Shown here piece by piece: positions 9,710 to 19,334 of a stretch of 64,000 bases of DNA. The translations under genes and the position numbers were made by a program. Below the pieces are notes generated by a model. That model was not told the origin of the DNA. It saw only the letters and a program-made list of their open reading frames with translations, and did no database searches. Position 1 is the first letter of the stretch, and every line of letters begins with the position of its first letter. The DNA is from Acetivibrio alkalicellulosi (GTDB lineage: Bacteria > Bacillota > Clostridia > Acetivibrionales > Acetivibrionaceae), in assembly GCA_008125075.1 (NCBI GenBank), contig VLTH01000001.1, positions 1,046,412-1,110,411 of the forward strand, given 5' to 3'.

Positions 9710-9743
9710 CTTGTGGCGTATAATTGGCCAATTACACGCCAAG
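9710..9743. repeat. Imperfect 34-bp hairpin downstream of methyltransferase gene
   Basis: Arms CTTGTGGCGTATAATTGG and CCAATTACACGCCAAG pair with one mismatch and a 2-nt bulge around a GGCC centre. It lies 55 bp beyond the stop of the minus-strand methyltransferase gene and could end its transcript, though no T-run follows. Confidence 0.4.
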
Positions 9744-9798
9744 TTTCCCCAAGCTTACATGTAATTACAGGTCATCAATCTAACTTTAAATCAAATAT

Positions 9799-10596
9799 TT
9801 ATGGGGTTTTGAGTAGGCGAATAATAATTACTGGCGGTATTTCATTCCAGTCAAAATTACTGCAGGTTTCATCTAACTCAAATACAGGTTCTTCAAATCC
9901 GTTTAACACAAATCCAATATCGAAACACATCTTTAATAACTTGTTTAATGGTCTATGATAGTAGAACTGAGAAACAGGTTGACCAGAAATTCCTATCCCC
10001 TCATAAACACAAGGAGTAATGTATTCAAATATCTGAATCCCCTTTCTCACACAAATTCCATCGCCCATATCTTCTGTTTCAACAATTTGCCTCATACGAG
10101 GTGATTGAAAACACGGGTGTATAGTTGAAAAAACTAAAATCCCATTAGGTTTTAAAAGTTCATAAACACCAATTAATAGAGGCTCTACATCAGAAATATC
10201 CATTATTGCCATATTTGAAACAGCTTTGTCGAAGGGACCAAATTCACGTAACCCTATTATTTCTTCATACTTTGTAGCATCAACAACTCTAAAGTTAATT
10301 CTGTCAAGATATTGAGAACACCGTTTCTTTGAATTTTCTATCATTTTATAGCTGTAATCAAATGCAGTCACATGAGCTCCAAATTCAACAAGTCTTTTAG
10401 AAAAATTACCGTTACCACAAGCAATGTCAAGAACTCTATCATTCTGTTTAATAGATAATAATCTTTCTGTATCAGGTCTGATTATTTCTCTGTGGAAACG
10501 ATTACTATGTTCTCCCATCTTCTCATCCCAAAAATCTGCATTTTGCTCCCATCTTTTTTTACTTCCTTCAGACATTTCTTTCCATTTGCTCATCAT
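9799..10596 (-). CDS. Class I SAM-dependent methyltransferase
   Basis: A 265-residue soluble protein. SAM-binding motif I is VLDIACGNGNFSKRL (about residues 55-69), followed by the acidic end of strand 2 (VTAFDYSYKMI) and a motif with DKAVSNMAIMDI. This matches the Methyltransf_11/25 type. The substrate is unknown. GAGGTG lies upstream of adjacent ATGs at 10596 and 10593; either could be used. It stands alone between the phosphatidyltransferase gene and a decayed gene. Confidence 0.85.
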   Translation of the reverse strand: MMSKWKEMSEGSKKRWEQNADFWDEKMGEHSNRFHREIIRPDTERLLSIKQNDRVLDIACGNGNFSKRLVEFGAHVTAFDYSYKMIENSKKRCSQYLDRINFRVVDATKYEEIIGLREFGPFDKAVSNMAIMDISDVEPLLIGVYELLKPNGILVFSTIHPCFQSPRMRQIVETEDMGDGICVRKGIQIFEYITPCVYEGIGISGQPVSQFYYHRPLNKLLKMCFDIGFVLNGFEEPVFELDETCSNFDWNEIPPVIIIRLLKTP

Positions 10597-10715
10597 AACA
10601 CCTCAAACACGATCTATTATTTTCTTTAAATTTCTTCACATCCAATAAACCACTCAAAATCACCTTCTACTGTACATATGTGTTGATTTTTAGTTCTTCA
10701 TGAAGAAACTTTTTA

Positions 10716-10980
10716 TCAACAATGAACGATGTATATATATCTACTGTTATCCACTATAAACTCATCATATGTCATTTTTGTATCTATGGATTGAAAAATG
10801 GCACATTTATACCAAAAATCCAAATTGTTTTGCAGGAACTTATCCTTCATACTTTCTATTACATTTCTTTTATGTTTTAGTAAATCATAAGTTCTTTTGC
10901 TGTAATCCAGCACTTCATACTGAAATACACTAAAATAATATTGAAGCTGTTGTTGGGAGTAATATCTATAACCACTTTTA
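10716..10980 (-). pseudogene. Truncated MerR-like regulator remnant
   Basis: An open stretch without a plausible start enters from the end of the next gene. It begins with SGYRYYSQQQL, the conserved end of a MerR helix-turn-helix/wing, and then continues as a helical region (DYSKRTYDLLKHKRNVIES) to a TGA at 10716. The first half of the DNA-binding domain is missing, and what follows fits the usual MerR linker poorly, so an internal deletion is likely. The best intact sub-frame starts at an ATG at 10913. Confidence 0.45.
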
Positions 10981-11802
10981 TTATATTATTCTACTATTAC
11001 GTGTTATATTTGGTAAAAATAAACTATTTTTAATAGTCCAGTTGTAGGTTACTATATATTTCCCGTGTACACGCGTATATTTAGTATCCATAATTTCTCT
11101 CGTAATACTTTCAGCAATTCCTACTTCTGACCCATAGGTAGCTATTTTCTTATATAGAGGATGTTTCCTTGGATTTATAAACCTTACTATAATTTTGTAG
11201 AAACAAAGTATTAAAATTGCAAACAATGTAATTGCTATAGCTAACTGATAATAAAAGTCTTTCGCAAAATTCCCTGTTGCATCAAACATAAATGGCAGCA
11301 GCTTTTCATCAATAGATGAATCTTCTGCTTTTACTTTGATTCTGTGTTGTAAATTTGGTGTTAAAGGTAAAATTATACCTGAAAACTTTGTAGCAGAAGA
11401 ATTTAAAGGTACACGAACAACGAGAAACATTTCGTTTACCTTAATGAGAAGATATTCATATACAACTCCTCGTGTCTTAATATTGTTTTCATCTAACTTG
11501 TATACTGTATCTTCAACTCTAGTTCTAATTGGCCTATTATCATGAATTATATAAAAAAACTTATTGCCGTTAGCATAATGATTAGCAGGTAATGAGCTAC
11601 TGATAAATCTAGTATTATATTCTAATTCACTTGTTGAAAATAAATTTTCTAATTTTATATCAAAAGGTCCACAAAAATAGTTATAACTATTAATGTAAAC
11701 AGGTTTTAAAAAATTGATAACAATCAAAGTAATTATCAGCATTATAATTAAGAATGCTGTATTATTTTTAAAAACCATTTTATTTACATAGTTATTTTTC
11801 AT
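10981..11802 (-). CDS. Membrane protein of unknown function (two TM segments)
   Basis: About 273 residues from the ATG at 11802, chosen because GGGGTG sits 6 nt upstream; an upstream in-frame ATG lacks such a site. One hydrophobic segment lies near the N-terminus (TAFLIIMLIITLIVINFL) and a second near residues 190-210 (LAIAITLFAILILCFYKI), enclosing a mostly beta, probably extracytoplasmic domain. The C-terminal tail is cytoplasmic by this topology. It resembles small clostridial membrane families such as DUF6709, but I would not rely on that. Confidence 0.6.
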   Translation of the reverse strand: MKNNYVNKMVFKNNTAFLIIMLIITLIVINFLKPVYINSYNYFCGPFDIKLENLFSTSELEYNTRFISSSLPANHYANGNKFFYIIHDNRPIRTRVEDTVYKLDENNIKTRGVVYEYLLIKVNEMFLVVRVPLNSSATKFSGIILPLTPNLQHRIKVKAEDSSIDEKLLPFMFDATGNFAKDFYYQLAIAITLFAILILCFYKIIVRFINPRKHPLYKKIATYGSEVGIAESITREIMDTKYTRVHGKYIVTYNWTIKNSLFLPNITRNSRII

Positions 11803-11829
11803 AAAATACACCCCTAATACATTAACCAA

Positions 11830-12256
11830 CTAGTTTCCTTTAACCTCTACCTCAACTTAATACAATAACAATAAATTATTATAAAACAAAAGCTAAAAAT
11901 ACTACATTAATAATTATAATATAGCTTATGTGATAAGTATACTAAAAAATGAAACGGAGAAAAGGGGTGTATATTTTAGTATTTTTTTAAAAACTTTTTT
12001 CTAGACTTATTCATAATCTTTTATATTGGTTTTTACATTTTATGTATTATTCCTTTGTAAATGTTTGTTTTTTGTAATTTTTTTTTGATATATATACGCA
12101 AGTTATATATGATTAGATAAAAAATTAAGAAACCTACCCCCCCCAAAAAAAATTTTAATCATGTATATATAAATAATCTCTGTCTTTTGTTATAATATAA
12201 ATTGCATTGAGCCATATAAATATCATAAATCAATCAATAGTATTAGGGGTGTAAAA
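11830..12256. other. AT-rich divergent intergenic region
   Basis: About 430 bp with no gene. It has several T-runs, a C9-A8 homopolymer junction at about 12137-12153 and a TATAAT at 12191-12196 that may serve the GGDEF/HD-GYP gene, though no convincing -35 is visible. No other structured element was recognised. Confidence 0.5.
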
Positions 12257-13810
12257 ATGAATTTAATTAAAAAACTACATCTATTCTTAACTTCTCACAT
12301 AAGCTATGTAATAAAACATCACTTAAATACTCCACTTAAAATTATCGAATTTATTATGTTTCAATCATCTTACATTATACTTGCTGTTATGCTTACCAAT
12401 AGGATGTTACCTCCAGAATTTGTACCAATATTAGGACAGTTTCAGCTTTTTTTTGCGCTCTATATTGCTTTTAGGTTCCGTTACTTTGGTTTGTCAATTG
12501 CTTTATTTTTTAATCTAGTAGAGGGTTCATATCTTCTTTTAATATTCACACAAACACCCAACTTATCCCTTTTAGCTGGATTGACCTCAAAATTTCTTAC
12601 TATAGTATCATCTATAATAGTTGCATTTTTGGCAAACAGTTCTGAGTCAAAAAAACAAAAGCTCCAGGATCAAAAAAACAGGTTGGAGATTCTTGCCGTA
12701 ACTGATGATCTTACAGAAGTATATAACCAAAGATTTTTTAACTCAGTGCTAGAGGATGAAATTGAGAAAACACAAAAAAACAAAAGTACATTAGGGTTGA
12801 TACTTATTGATATAGATAATTTTAAAATGTGCAATGATATTTATGGACACAATTTTGGAGACACAATTTTGAAAACAACTGCCTCAATACTAAAAAAAGT
12901 ATCTGGGAAAGATAACGTGGTTTTTAGATACGGTGGAGATGAGTTCGCAGTAATTTCTCCAAGTTCTAACCTCCAATCCATCCATCAACTGGCTCATGAT
13001 ATACATGATGAATTTAATATAACTGTTCAAAATTGTCATAAAGACATTTTGCACAGAAAGACAACTCTATCTATGGGTTTGTCTCTATACCCTGATATGG
13101 CATCTACTAAAGACGACTTGATTGATCAAGCGGATATGGCTCTTTATCATTCAAAAAACCAAGGTAAAAACACCATACATTTTTATCAGGATGTGATTAA
13201 ACAGCTAAGAAAAAATATTAGCTTGGACCATCAGCAGTTGATTGGGGTTTTCAGAGCCTTACTAAGCACAATATCTGCAAAAGATAGATATACCCTTGGT
13301 CACTCAGAACGAGTGTCATCCTATTGTGTAATGATAGGCGAAGCTCTTGGTCTAAGTCTTAAAGATATAAGCACTCTCCAATACGCAGGTTTATTACACG
13401 ATATAGGAAAAATTGAAATAAAAAAATCAGTACTTAATAAAAAAGGTTTTCTTACAGCAAAAGAGCTTGACCATATAAGGCTTCACCCCATTTACAGTGC
13501 CAATATTTTAGAACCCCTCAAGGATATGGACAGTTTAATTGACTTTGTCCTTCATCATCATGAAAGGTATGACGGAAAAGGATACCCTAATGGACTCAAA
13601 GGCCAGCAAATCAGCCTTGGTGCAAGAATATTATGTGTTGCTGATTCTTTTGATGCAATGATGTCTGAACGTCCATATAGTAAAAGCATATCAATTGATG
13701 AAGCCTTTGTTGAACTTGAAAAAAACGCTGACTCACAGTTTGACCCTTATATTGTCAACTTGTTTATTTCAACAATGAAGAAAAACAAGGAGTACAGTAA
13801 TGTAGTATAG
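12257..13810 (+). CDS. Bifunctional GGDEF / HD-GYP c-di-GMP signalling membrane protein
   Basis: A 517-residue protein. Three to five hydrophobic segments occupy residues about 25-125. A GGDEF domain follows (about 150-305) with an intact active site RYGGDEFAV, and then an HD-GYP domain (about 330-505) with HDIGKIEI, the HHHERYDGKGYPNG block and GARILCVADSFDAM. The two domains respectively make c-di-GMP and hydrolyse it; both catalytic motifs look intact, so the protein may switch between activities in response to the membrane domain. AGGGGTG lies upstream of the ATG. The gene is convergent with the next one. Confidence 0.92.
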   Translation: MNLIKKLHLFLTSHISYVIKHHLNTPLKIIEFIMFQSSYIILAVMLTNRMLPPEFVPILGQFQLFFALYIAFRFRYFGLSIALFFNLVEGSYLLLIFTQTPNLSLLAGLTSKFLTIVSSIIVAFLANSSESKKQKLQDQKNRLEILAVTDDLTEVYNQRFFNSVLEDEIEKTQKNKSTLGLILIDIDNFKMCNDIYGHNFGDTILKTTASILKKVSGKDNVVFRYGGDEFAVISPSSNLQSIHQLAHDIHDEFNITVQNCHKDILHRKTTLSMGLSLYPDMASTKDDLIDQADMALYHSKNQGKNTIHFYQDVIKQLRKNISLDHQQLIGVFRALLSTISAKDRYTLGHSERVSSYCVMIGEALGLSLKDISTLQYAGLLHDIGKIEIKKSVLNKKGFLTAKELDHIRLHPIYSANILEPLKDMDSLIDFVLHHHERYDGKGYPNGLKGQQISLGARILCVADSFDAMMSERPYSKSISIDEAFVELEKNADSQFDPYIVNLFISTMKKNKEYSNVV

Positions 13811-13826
13811 TTTTTGCTTAAAATAC

Positions 13827-14285
13827 TTAATTATTTTGCTTTTTATTGTACTCACTTACCTTCTCTTTTATTTTTATTACTATTATCACAAATACTGTTA
13901 CTCCAGTAAAATTGAAAAATATATCTCTATACGCATTTGGATGCAATGTCTCAAAAAATCCAACAAACCAAACATATAAAAATACAACTCCCATAGAAAT
14001 AGCATAAGGTATAAGGTAAGTTAATATCTTACTTTTAGTTTTAAACTTATGAAATAGAATAATTGTAATAACACCAATTAATACAACTACAGCTCTATTT
14101 AGAATATGTAAATTTGTGTCTGTTGTTTTCCCCTGATATAGCTGCAAAGAGCTGCTTACTAGTGTTGTAATTGTAAAAAGCACACTAAAGATAATACCAC
14201 CATGTTTTAATGTTGTTGTTATTTTGTTAATCAAATTAATCCACCTTTGCTTTGATTTTTTTATAAATATATCTGAAATAAACAA
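13827..14285 (-). CDS. Small membrane protein of unknown function
   Basis: A 152-residue protein with four predicted transmembrane segments (about 27-47, 64-82, 92-110 and 120-140) and a charged C-terminus (KEKVSEYNKKQNN). No family motif was recognised. It lies 21 bp downstream of the diacylglycerol-kinase-like gene on the same strand and is probably co-transcribed with it. Confidence 0.65.
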   Translation of the reverse strand: MFISDIFIKKSKQRWINLINKITTTLKHGGIIFSVLFTITTLVSSSLQLYQGKTTDTNLHILNRAVVVLIGVITIILFHKFKTKSKILTYLIPYAISMGVVFLYVWFVGFFETLHPNAYRDIFFNFTGVTVFVIIVIKIKEKVSEYNKKQNN

Positions 14286-14306
14286 AAATTAATTCTCATC
14301 TACATC

Positions 14307-15212
14307 TTATTGTGACCTTTCTGCTGGAACAATTATAGTTAAACCTTTTGGTATAATTTTAAAATTCGCCTTTCTTGTTATATATATATCTCCATCTACA
14401 TTTAGTGCAACATCATCTAAACTTTCAATGGATATTCTTTTACACTTTTTCATAGTAATTATATCAAGTCCAATATGATTTCCCTTTTTATAAACTGGTA
14501 GTAGTTTTAATACTCTAAGTTTTGAAACATCTTTAACCATACATACATCTAACAATCCATCATCTATAAGGGCATCTGGAGCTGGAGTTATACCTCCCCC
14601 ATATTTTTTAGCATTTGCAACAACTATAAATAAATACGTTGAAGAATAAGATTTATCATCTATTAATATTTCAAAGTGTAACGGACGCTTTTTTACTAAA
14701 GCAGTAAAAACCCCACCATAATAAGATAATGCTGAAGGAAAAAACCATAGTTTTTTAAACTTAGAAGCTTCACTTCCAGCATTTGCATCAAAGCCAATTG
14801 ATGATATGTTTAAAAAAAATCTTTCATTTACCATGCCAACATCAATTTTCTTTTCATTTCCATTAAGTAGTAAAGGCAAGTTCTTTTTGTAATGCCATGA
14901 ACTTTCATCATAAATAGTTCGTGATAGATCATTTCCTGTTCCCGTTGGGATAATCCCAATAGGTATACTTTCTTTATTTTCTTTTGATAAAACATAGTTT
15001 ATTAAGCTATTAATAGTGCCATCACCACCAACAGAATATAATCTTAAATCACCACATTTTTTATATTTATCAATTGCATTAGCTACTTCACTAGGTTTTT
15101 TAGTTATTTCTAAACAAATATCAAAATCATTTTTTAGTTTTTCTACATATATCATAAAATCTTTATATTTTTCTCTTCCTGCATTAGGGTTTATAATAAA
15201 TATATGTTTCAT
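14307..15212 (-). CDS. Diacylglycerol kinase-like lipid kinase (DgkB/YegS type)
   Basis: A 301-residue soluble protein with the DAGK catalytic signatures: INPNAGR at residue 7, SVGGDGTINSL near 65 and GIIPTGTGNDLSRT near 86. The C-terminal beta-sandwich has DGLLDVCMV. The family phosphorylates diacylglycerol or related lipids at the membrane face, recycling lipid from lipoteichoic acid synthesis. The ATG is preceded by AAGGAG. Followed by a small membrane protein gene. Confidence 0.9.
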   Translation of the reverse strand: MKHIFIINPNAGREKYKDFMIYVEKLKNDFDICLEITKKPSEVANAIDKYKKCGDLRLYSVGGDGTINSLINYVLSKENKESIPIGIIPTGTGNDLSRTIYDESSWHYKKNLPLLLNGNEKKIDVGMVNERFFLNISSIGFDANAGSEASKFKKLWFFPSALSYYGGVFTALVKKRPLHFEILIDDKSYSSTYLFIVVANAKKYGGGITPAPDALIDDGLLDVCMVKDVSKLRVLKLLPVYKKGNHIGLDIITMKKCKRISIESLDDVALNVDGDIYITRKANFKIIPKGLTIIVPAERSQ

Positions 15213-15315
15213 ATATGTCTCCTTGTAAATTCATGTACCGACAATTCAATTAAACTCCTCGTTCTAGTAGTATTATACTATTTTTTTAGAATATTGACAA
15301 ATAATAGTTTCAACC

Positions 15316-15352
15316 GTGTGCATTTAGTGAATGTGAAGAAAAACATGCACCC
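15316..15352. repeat. Dispersed 37-bp intergenic motif, copy 2
   Basis: GTGTGCAT ... TGAAGAAAAACATGCACCC: terminal arms GTGCAT/ATGCAC can pair, and the core TGAAGAAAAA(C/A)ATG recurs at 1859-1888, 39436-39473 and 54824-54858, all in intergenic DNA. Function unknown. Confidence 0.45.
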
Positions 15353-15597
15353 TTCTAAGACTTTTCTATTGTATAATTATACATTGCATTGTACAATAGA
15401 AATAAGATTGATTTTATAATGGATACAAGCTATTTGTGCAAGACAAGTTTAAAGATTACTGTGAACAAAATTCATAAGAAACTCATCTTAAGTTAAACTA
15501 ATTCCGTTAACTGGACTTTTCGCCTGATTTCTACTCATTTATTACTGATCGTAATTACTGGAAGAAATAATTTTTAAAAAGGCCAAGGAGAGATAAT

Positions 15598-17277
15598 ATG
15601 ACTAAGAAGATTTTTATTTTATTTGCATTGGTTGTGCTGATTAACAGCTTAATGCTAACTACTGGGATTCTAGCCGAGAGTTCTGATATAAAAACCACTA
15701 CTATGTCTACAAAACCACTAATCGGTGATATTGATGGAAATGGTTATATTAATTCAACTGATCTTGTTTATATGCGTAGATATCTTCTCGAAATTATTAA
15801 AGAATTGCCTGTTGAAGATAAACTTTGGGTTGCAGATTTAAATGGAGATAATTTAATTGATTCTATAGACTATATACTTTTAAGAAGAAGGGTACTAAAT
15901 ATTATAAGTGTTTTTCCAAAGGAACAGATTACTCCACCTCCTGCTATAACTCCAGATCCTGATGAAGGCTGGACTGTAATTAATCCTGCCAGTGACAGTC
16001 GGATCATTTATGTAAGTAGTTCGACGGGTAACGACAGTAATGACGGTTTATCTCCTGACAGCCCAGTTGAAACACTAACTCGCGCCAGCGCATTAATGAG
16101 AGATGGTTACCCTGATCATATGCTTTTAAAGCGTGGTGATGTCTGGAAAGATCAACCTTTAGGTCGATTTAAAAGTGGGCGTAGTGAATCAGAGCCTATG
16201 GTAATCTCATATTATGGTGAAAGTGGTAACCGCCCATTGATAAAATGTAGTAATAATTTTATTGATCATGCTGGTAGGGTATTTGGTAATTTTGCTCTCA
16301 TTGGATTAGAATTAGTAGGATATAGAATGGATCCAAAAGATTCTGATTACGACCCTAGTGCAAAGCACCCTATTATTAGATTGGTAGGAGGTGGAGATAA
16401 CATCCTTATTGAGGACTGTAAGCTTAAATTCATGGAGATTGTTGTTCAAGGTTATGATGGTAATATATATCGAAATTTCAAACTAAGAAGAAATATAATA
16501 ATTGATGTTTATTCTCACGGTACAACCACAAACAATAGCATCAGGCCTTCTGGAATCTATGCTTCAAATACAGATGGTTTACTGATTGAAGAAAATGTAT
16601 TTGACCACAATGGATGGAATGCAGATATTCCTGAAGCTAATGCCAACATGTACAATCATAATATATATTTGCAAGTAAGTAATGTTGGTAACAAAGTGGT
16701 AGTAAGAGGAAATATCATTACCCGTGGTTCAAGTCACGGTATTCATGGTAGACCAGGTGGACTTTATGAAGACAATCTTCTTGTATTAAATGCAATATCA
16801 TTGCAGTTAGGATACAAAGGTTCCCCACTTAAGGCAGGAACTTTTGCTATTGCAAGAAACAATGTAATACTAAATGGAAGATTAATGGATCCTAATGACT
16901 CTGCTTGGCCTCGAACAAGAGCTTTATGGGGTATACATTTTGATGACATTGGTGATGGGGACGTTAGGATAGAAAGAAACATCGTGGCAAATAGACGTGA
17001 CAATGGTGTAAATAATGGAATTAAGAGTTCTACTGAAGTAAAATATATTAACAATATTCAATATAACTGGGGTGGAGGTATAGGTGACATGACTGATACC
17101 TCTTGGCCTGATCCTGATAGAAGTATAGAAAGTTACCATGGCTCTTTAGGTAAGACTCCTACATTTGAAGCGTTTATAGACGTTGTGAGAAATCGTGGAT
17201 TGAAAGAATGGCCTCTAGAATACACTGCTTATGCAGTTAATGAATATATCCGACAGGGCTTTGATCTAGTTGAATAA
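15598..17277 (+). CDS. Dockerin-bearing right-handed beta-helix exoprotein
   Basis: A 559-residue protein with a signal peptide (about 1-27). A duplicated dockerin (about 42-102) follows immediately, with loops GDIDGNGYINSTD and ADLNGDNLIDSID; the second repeat has lost one acidic ligand (GDNL). A Pro-rich linker joins it to a large domain opening with IYVSSSTGNDSNDGLSP, the standard entry of parallel beta-helix polysaccharide lyases and related hydrolases, followed by repeated rungs (LLIEENVFDHNG, VVRGNIITRG, AIARNNVILNG). Predicted role: cellulosomal polysaccharide-degrading enzyme, with substrate undetermined. A probable site GGCCAAGGAGAG precedes the ATG. Confidence 0.85.
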   Translation: MTKKIFILFALVVLINSLMLTTGILAESSDIKTTTMSTKPLIGDIDGNGYINSTDLVYMRRYLLEIIKELPVEDKLWVADLNGDNLIDSIDYILLRRRVLNIISVFPKEQITPPPAITPDPDEGWTVINPASDSRIIYVSSSTGNDSNDGLSPDSPVETLTRASALMRDGYPDHMLLKRGDVWKDQPLGRFKSGRSESEPMVISYYGESGNRPLIKCSNNFIDHAGRVFGNFALIGLELVGYRMDPKDSDYDPSAKHPIIRLVGGGDNILIEDCKLKFMEIVVQGYDGNIYRNFKLRRNIIIDVYSHGTTTNNSIRPSGIYASNTDGLLIEENVFDHNGWNADIPEANANMYNHNIYLQVSNVGNKVVVRGNIITRGSSHGIHGRPGGLYEDNLLVLNAISLQLGYKGSPLKAGTFAIARNNVILNGRLMDPNDSAWPRTRALWGIHFDDIGDGDVRIERNIVANRRDNGVNNGIKSSTEVKYINNIQYNWGGGIGDMTDTSWPDPDRSIESYHGSLGKTPTFEAFIDVVRNRGLKEWPLEYTAYAVNEYIRQGFDLVE

Positions 17278-17354
17278 AAGGTTTGCTAAAGTTATTATAA
17301 ATACCTCGAAGCAATCTCTAATCTTTTACCATAGCCTGTTTTAAAGGTTTGTGT

Positions 17355-17418
17355 TTAGCCCAGAATTATTAGTAGTTTTGGGCTAATGGTATTATCATTG
17401 CTTTTTCTCTTAGCAATG
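17355..17418 (+). terminator. Two hairpins downstream of dockerin beta-helix gene
   Basis: TTAGCCCA/TGGGCTAA (17355-17362 and 17379-17386), then CATTGCT/AGCAATG (17396-17402 and 17412-17418). Neither is followed by a classic T-run, but their position 80-140 bp after the stop and before the next promoter region fits transcription termination. Confidence 0.45.
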
Positions 17419-17523
17419 ACTCGAATATTTAACTTTTTTGCAATCTTTTTTCTAAATATAATTCTGTTTTCCCAAAATACTTATTGGGTATAAATAATTA
17501 AAATATTCAGGAGGAAATAAAAA

Positions 17524-18180
17524 ATGGATACTATATATGATATTTTTTACACTTATCTATCTAAAGAAGATAAAGAATCTTGTGTAAAATATGCTTTAGA
17601 TCTGCTTGAAAAAAAAACTGTCAATATTGTTGAATTATATACTAAAATTTTAGAACCTTCTCTAAATAATATAGGTTGTGAAGTTGGAAAAGAAAACTTA
17701 TGCATATGGAAAGAACACGTAAGAAGCAGTATAATACGTACAATAATAGAATGTTCTTTCCCATACGTTTTAAAAGAAAGAGATCTTAATAATACCCTAA
17801 AGAAGAATTTAACAGCAATTGTTATTTGCCCTGATGGAGAATACCACGAAATTGGTGCAAGAATTATTGCAGACTTTTTTACTCTTTGTGGCTACAATAC
17901 TATTTTTGTAGGAGGAAGTACTCCTAAAAATGAGTTTTTGTCTGTTGTAAATACAATAAGACCTCATTACGTAGCTATAAGTGTAACAAATTATTATAAT
18001 TTAGTTTCTGCAAAAAAAACAATAGAACTTTTAAGAGAAAAAGTAAATACTGATGTTAAGATTGTTGTTGGAGGTCAGGCATTTTTGAATAAAAAAAATA
18101 TCTTAAAAGATATAGATGCCAATTATCTTATTCAAACTTTTGATGACATTAAAAAACTTTCTGAGGAGGATTCTTTATGA
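17524..18180 (+). CDS. Cobalamin-binding-domain protein (CarH-like sensor without DNA-binding domain)
   Basis: A 218-residue protein made of the helical B12-cap domain (about 1-90) and a Rossmann-type B12-binding domain (about 95-215). The cap has WKEHVRSS; the binding domain has CPDGEYHEIGARI, an ExHxxG variant of the DxHxxG base-off cobalamin motif that resembles CarH/LitR photoreceptors, plus VGGSTP and KIVVGGQAF. There is no HTH and no methyltransferase domain, so it is probably a sensor or regulator rather than an enzyme. Its stop overlaps the ABC permease start by 4 bp (ATGA), implying co-translation with that transporter. AGGAGG precedes the ATG. Confidence 0.8.
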   Translation: MDTIYDIFYTYLSKEDKESCVKYALDLLEKKTVNIVELYTKILEPSLNNIGCEVGKENLCIWKEHVRSSIIRTIIECSFPYVLKERDLNNTLKKNLTAIVICPDGEYHEIGARIIADFFTLCGYNTIFVGGSTPKNEFLSVVNTIRPHYVAISVTNYYNLVSAKKTIELLREKVNTDVKIVVGGQAFLNKKNILKDIDANYLIQTFDDIKKLSEEDSL

Positions 18181-19334
18181 GCTTACCATTTAAAATAGCA
18201 TTAAGATTTTTAAAATCTAATATTGGTCAGACCATACTTATTATAATAGGAATATCTATTGGAGTATCTGTTCAGGTTTTTATAGGGTCTTTAATTCAAG
18301 GTCTTCAAAAAAGCCTATTAGACACTACTATTGGGAGTTCTCCTCATATTACAATATTGTCCACCAACGATAACAAACTAATTGGTGATTGGAAAGAAAA
18401 AGTTAATATAATTGAAGATTTTTCAGATATAAAAACCATATCTGTTTCTTCCGATTCTCCAAGCTTTATAAACTTCAATAACAAAACAGAGTCTGTTTTA
18501 ATTCGTGGTTTTTTGCCTGATAAAGCAAATAATATTTATAAAATTGAAAATAACATATATGAAGGTAAATTTCCTTCAGAAGAATATCAGGTACTTGTTG
18601 GAAAAGAACTATCAGATTCATTAGGACTTTTTATTGGTGATAAAATAGAGATTATTACTCCTCAAAGGGAAATGATTGATTTTACAATCTCTGGTTTTTA
18701 TGATTTAAAAATAGCCAGCATTAATAGATCATGGATTATTACTAATCTTGAAACTTCACAAAAAGTTTTTGATTTCGGAGATTTTGTAACTTCTATAGAA
18801 ATTCAGGTAAATGAAGTGTTTGATGCTGATTTAATAGCAAGCAACATTATAAGTTCTTTAAATAGTTCTGAAATTGATGTTCAGAATTGGAAAGATCAAA
18901 ACCAACAGTTACTTAGCGGTCTTAATGGACAAAGTGTTTCTAGTATAATGATACAGGTATTTGTAATGATATCTGTTTTACTTGGTATAGCCAGCGTTCT
19001 TGCTATTTCTGTTGTTCAACGATCCAAGCAAATTGGTATACTAAAGGCTATGGGCATAAAAGACAAAAGCTCTAGCATGATATTCATTTATCAAGGACTG
19101 TTGCTTGGCTTAGCAGGGGCTCTTGTAGGGGTTTTTCTTGGTCTAGGACTTTCATTTATGTTCAGTAAATTTGCTGTAAACCCTGATGGCACACCTGTAG
19201 TTCCACTTTATTTGGATTATTCATTTATTGCTCTGTCTGCTATTATTGCAACAGCAGCTTCAGTAATTGCTGCACTTATTCCTGCAAGAAAAACTTCAAA
19301 ATTAAATCCTATAGAGGTGATAAGAAATGGATAA
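18177..19334 (+). CDS. ABC transporter permease, FtsX/MacB/LolCE type
   Basis: A 385-residue protein with one N-terminal TM segment (about 20-40), a large extracytoplasmic domain (about 45-255) and three C-terminal TM segments (about 262-285, 310-335 and 350-372). The closing motif PARKTSKLNPIEVIR is typical of the FtsX-like permease family. Such transporters move lipids, peptides or lipoproteins, or act mechanically on envelope partners. It overlaps the B12-protein gene by 4 bp and the ATPase gene by 8 bp. Confidence 0.9.
   Translation: MSLPFKIALRFLKSNIGQTILIIIGISIGVSVQVFIGSLIQGLQKSLLDTTIGSSPHITILSTNDNKLIGDWKEKVNIIEDFSDIKTISVSSDSPSFINFNNKTESVLIRGFLPDKANNIYKIENNIYEGKFPSEEYQVLVGKELSDSLGLFIGDKIEIITPQREMIDFTISGFYDLKIASINRSWIITNLETSQKVFDFGDFVTSIEIQVNEVFDADLIASNIISSLNSSEIDVQNWKDQNQQLLSGLNGQSVSSIMIQVFVMISVLLGIASVLAISVVQRSKQIGILKAMGIKDKSSSMIFIYQGLLLGLAGALVGVFLGLGLSFMFSKFAVNPDGTPVVPLYLDYSFIALSAIIATAASVIAALIPARKTSKLNPIEVIRNG

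Noticed and set aside
11059..11080. GTGTACACGCGTATA resembling the LacI-type operator
   Set aside because: Lies inside the coding sequence of the unknown membrane protein, lacks the second arm, and is most likely chance.
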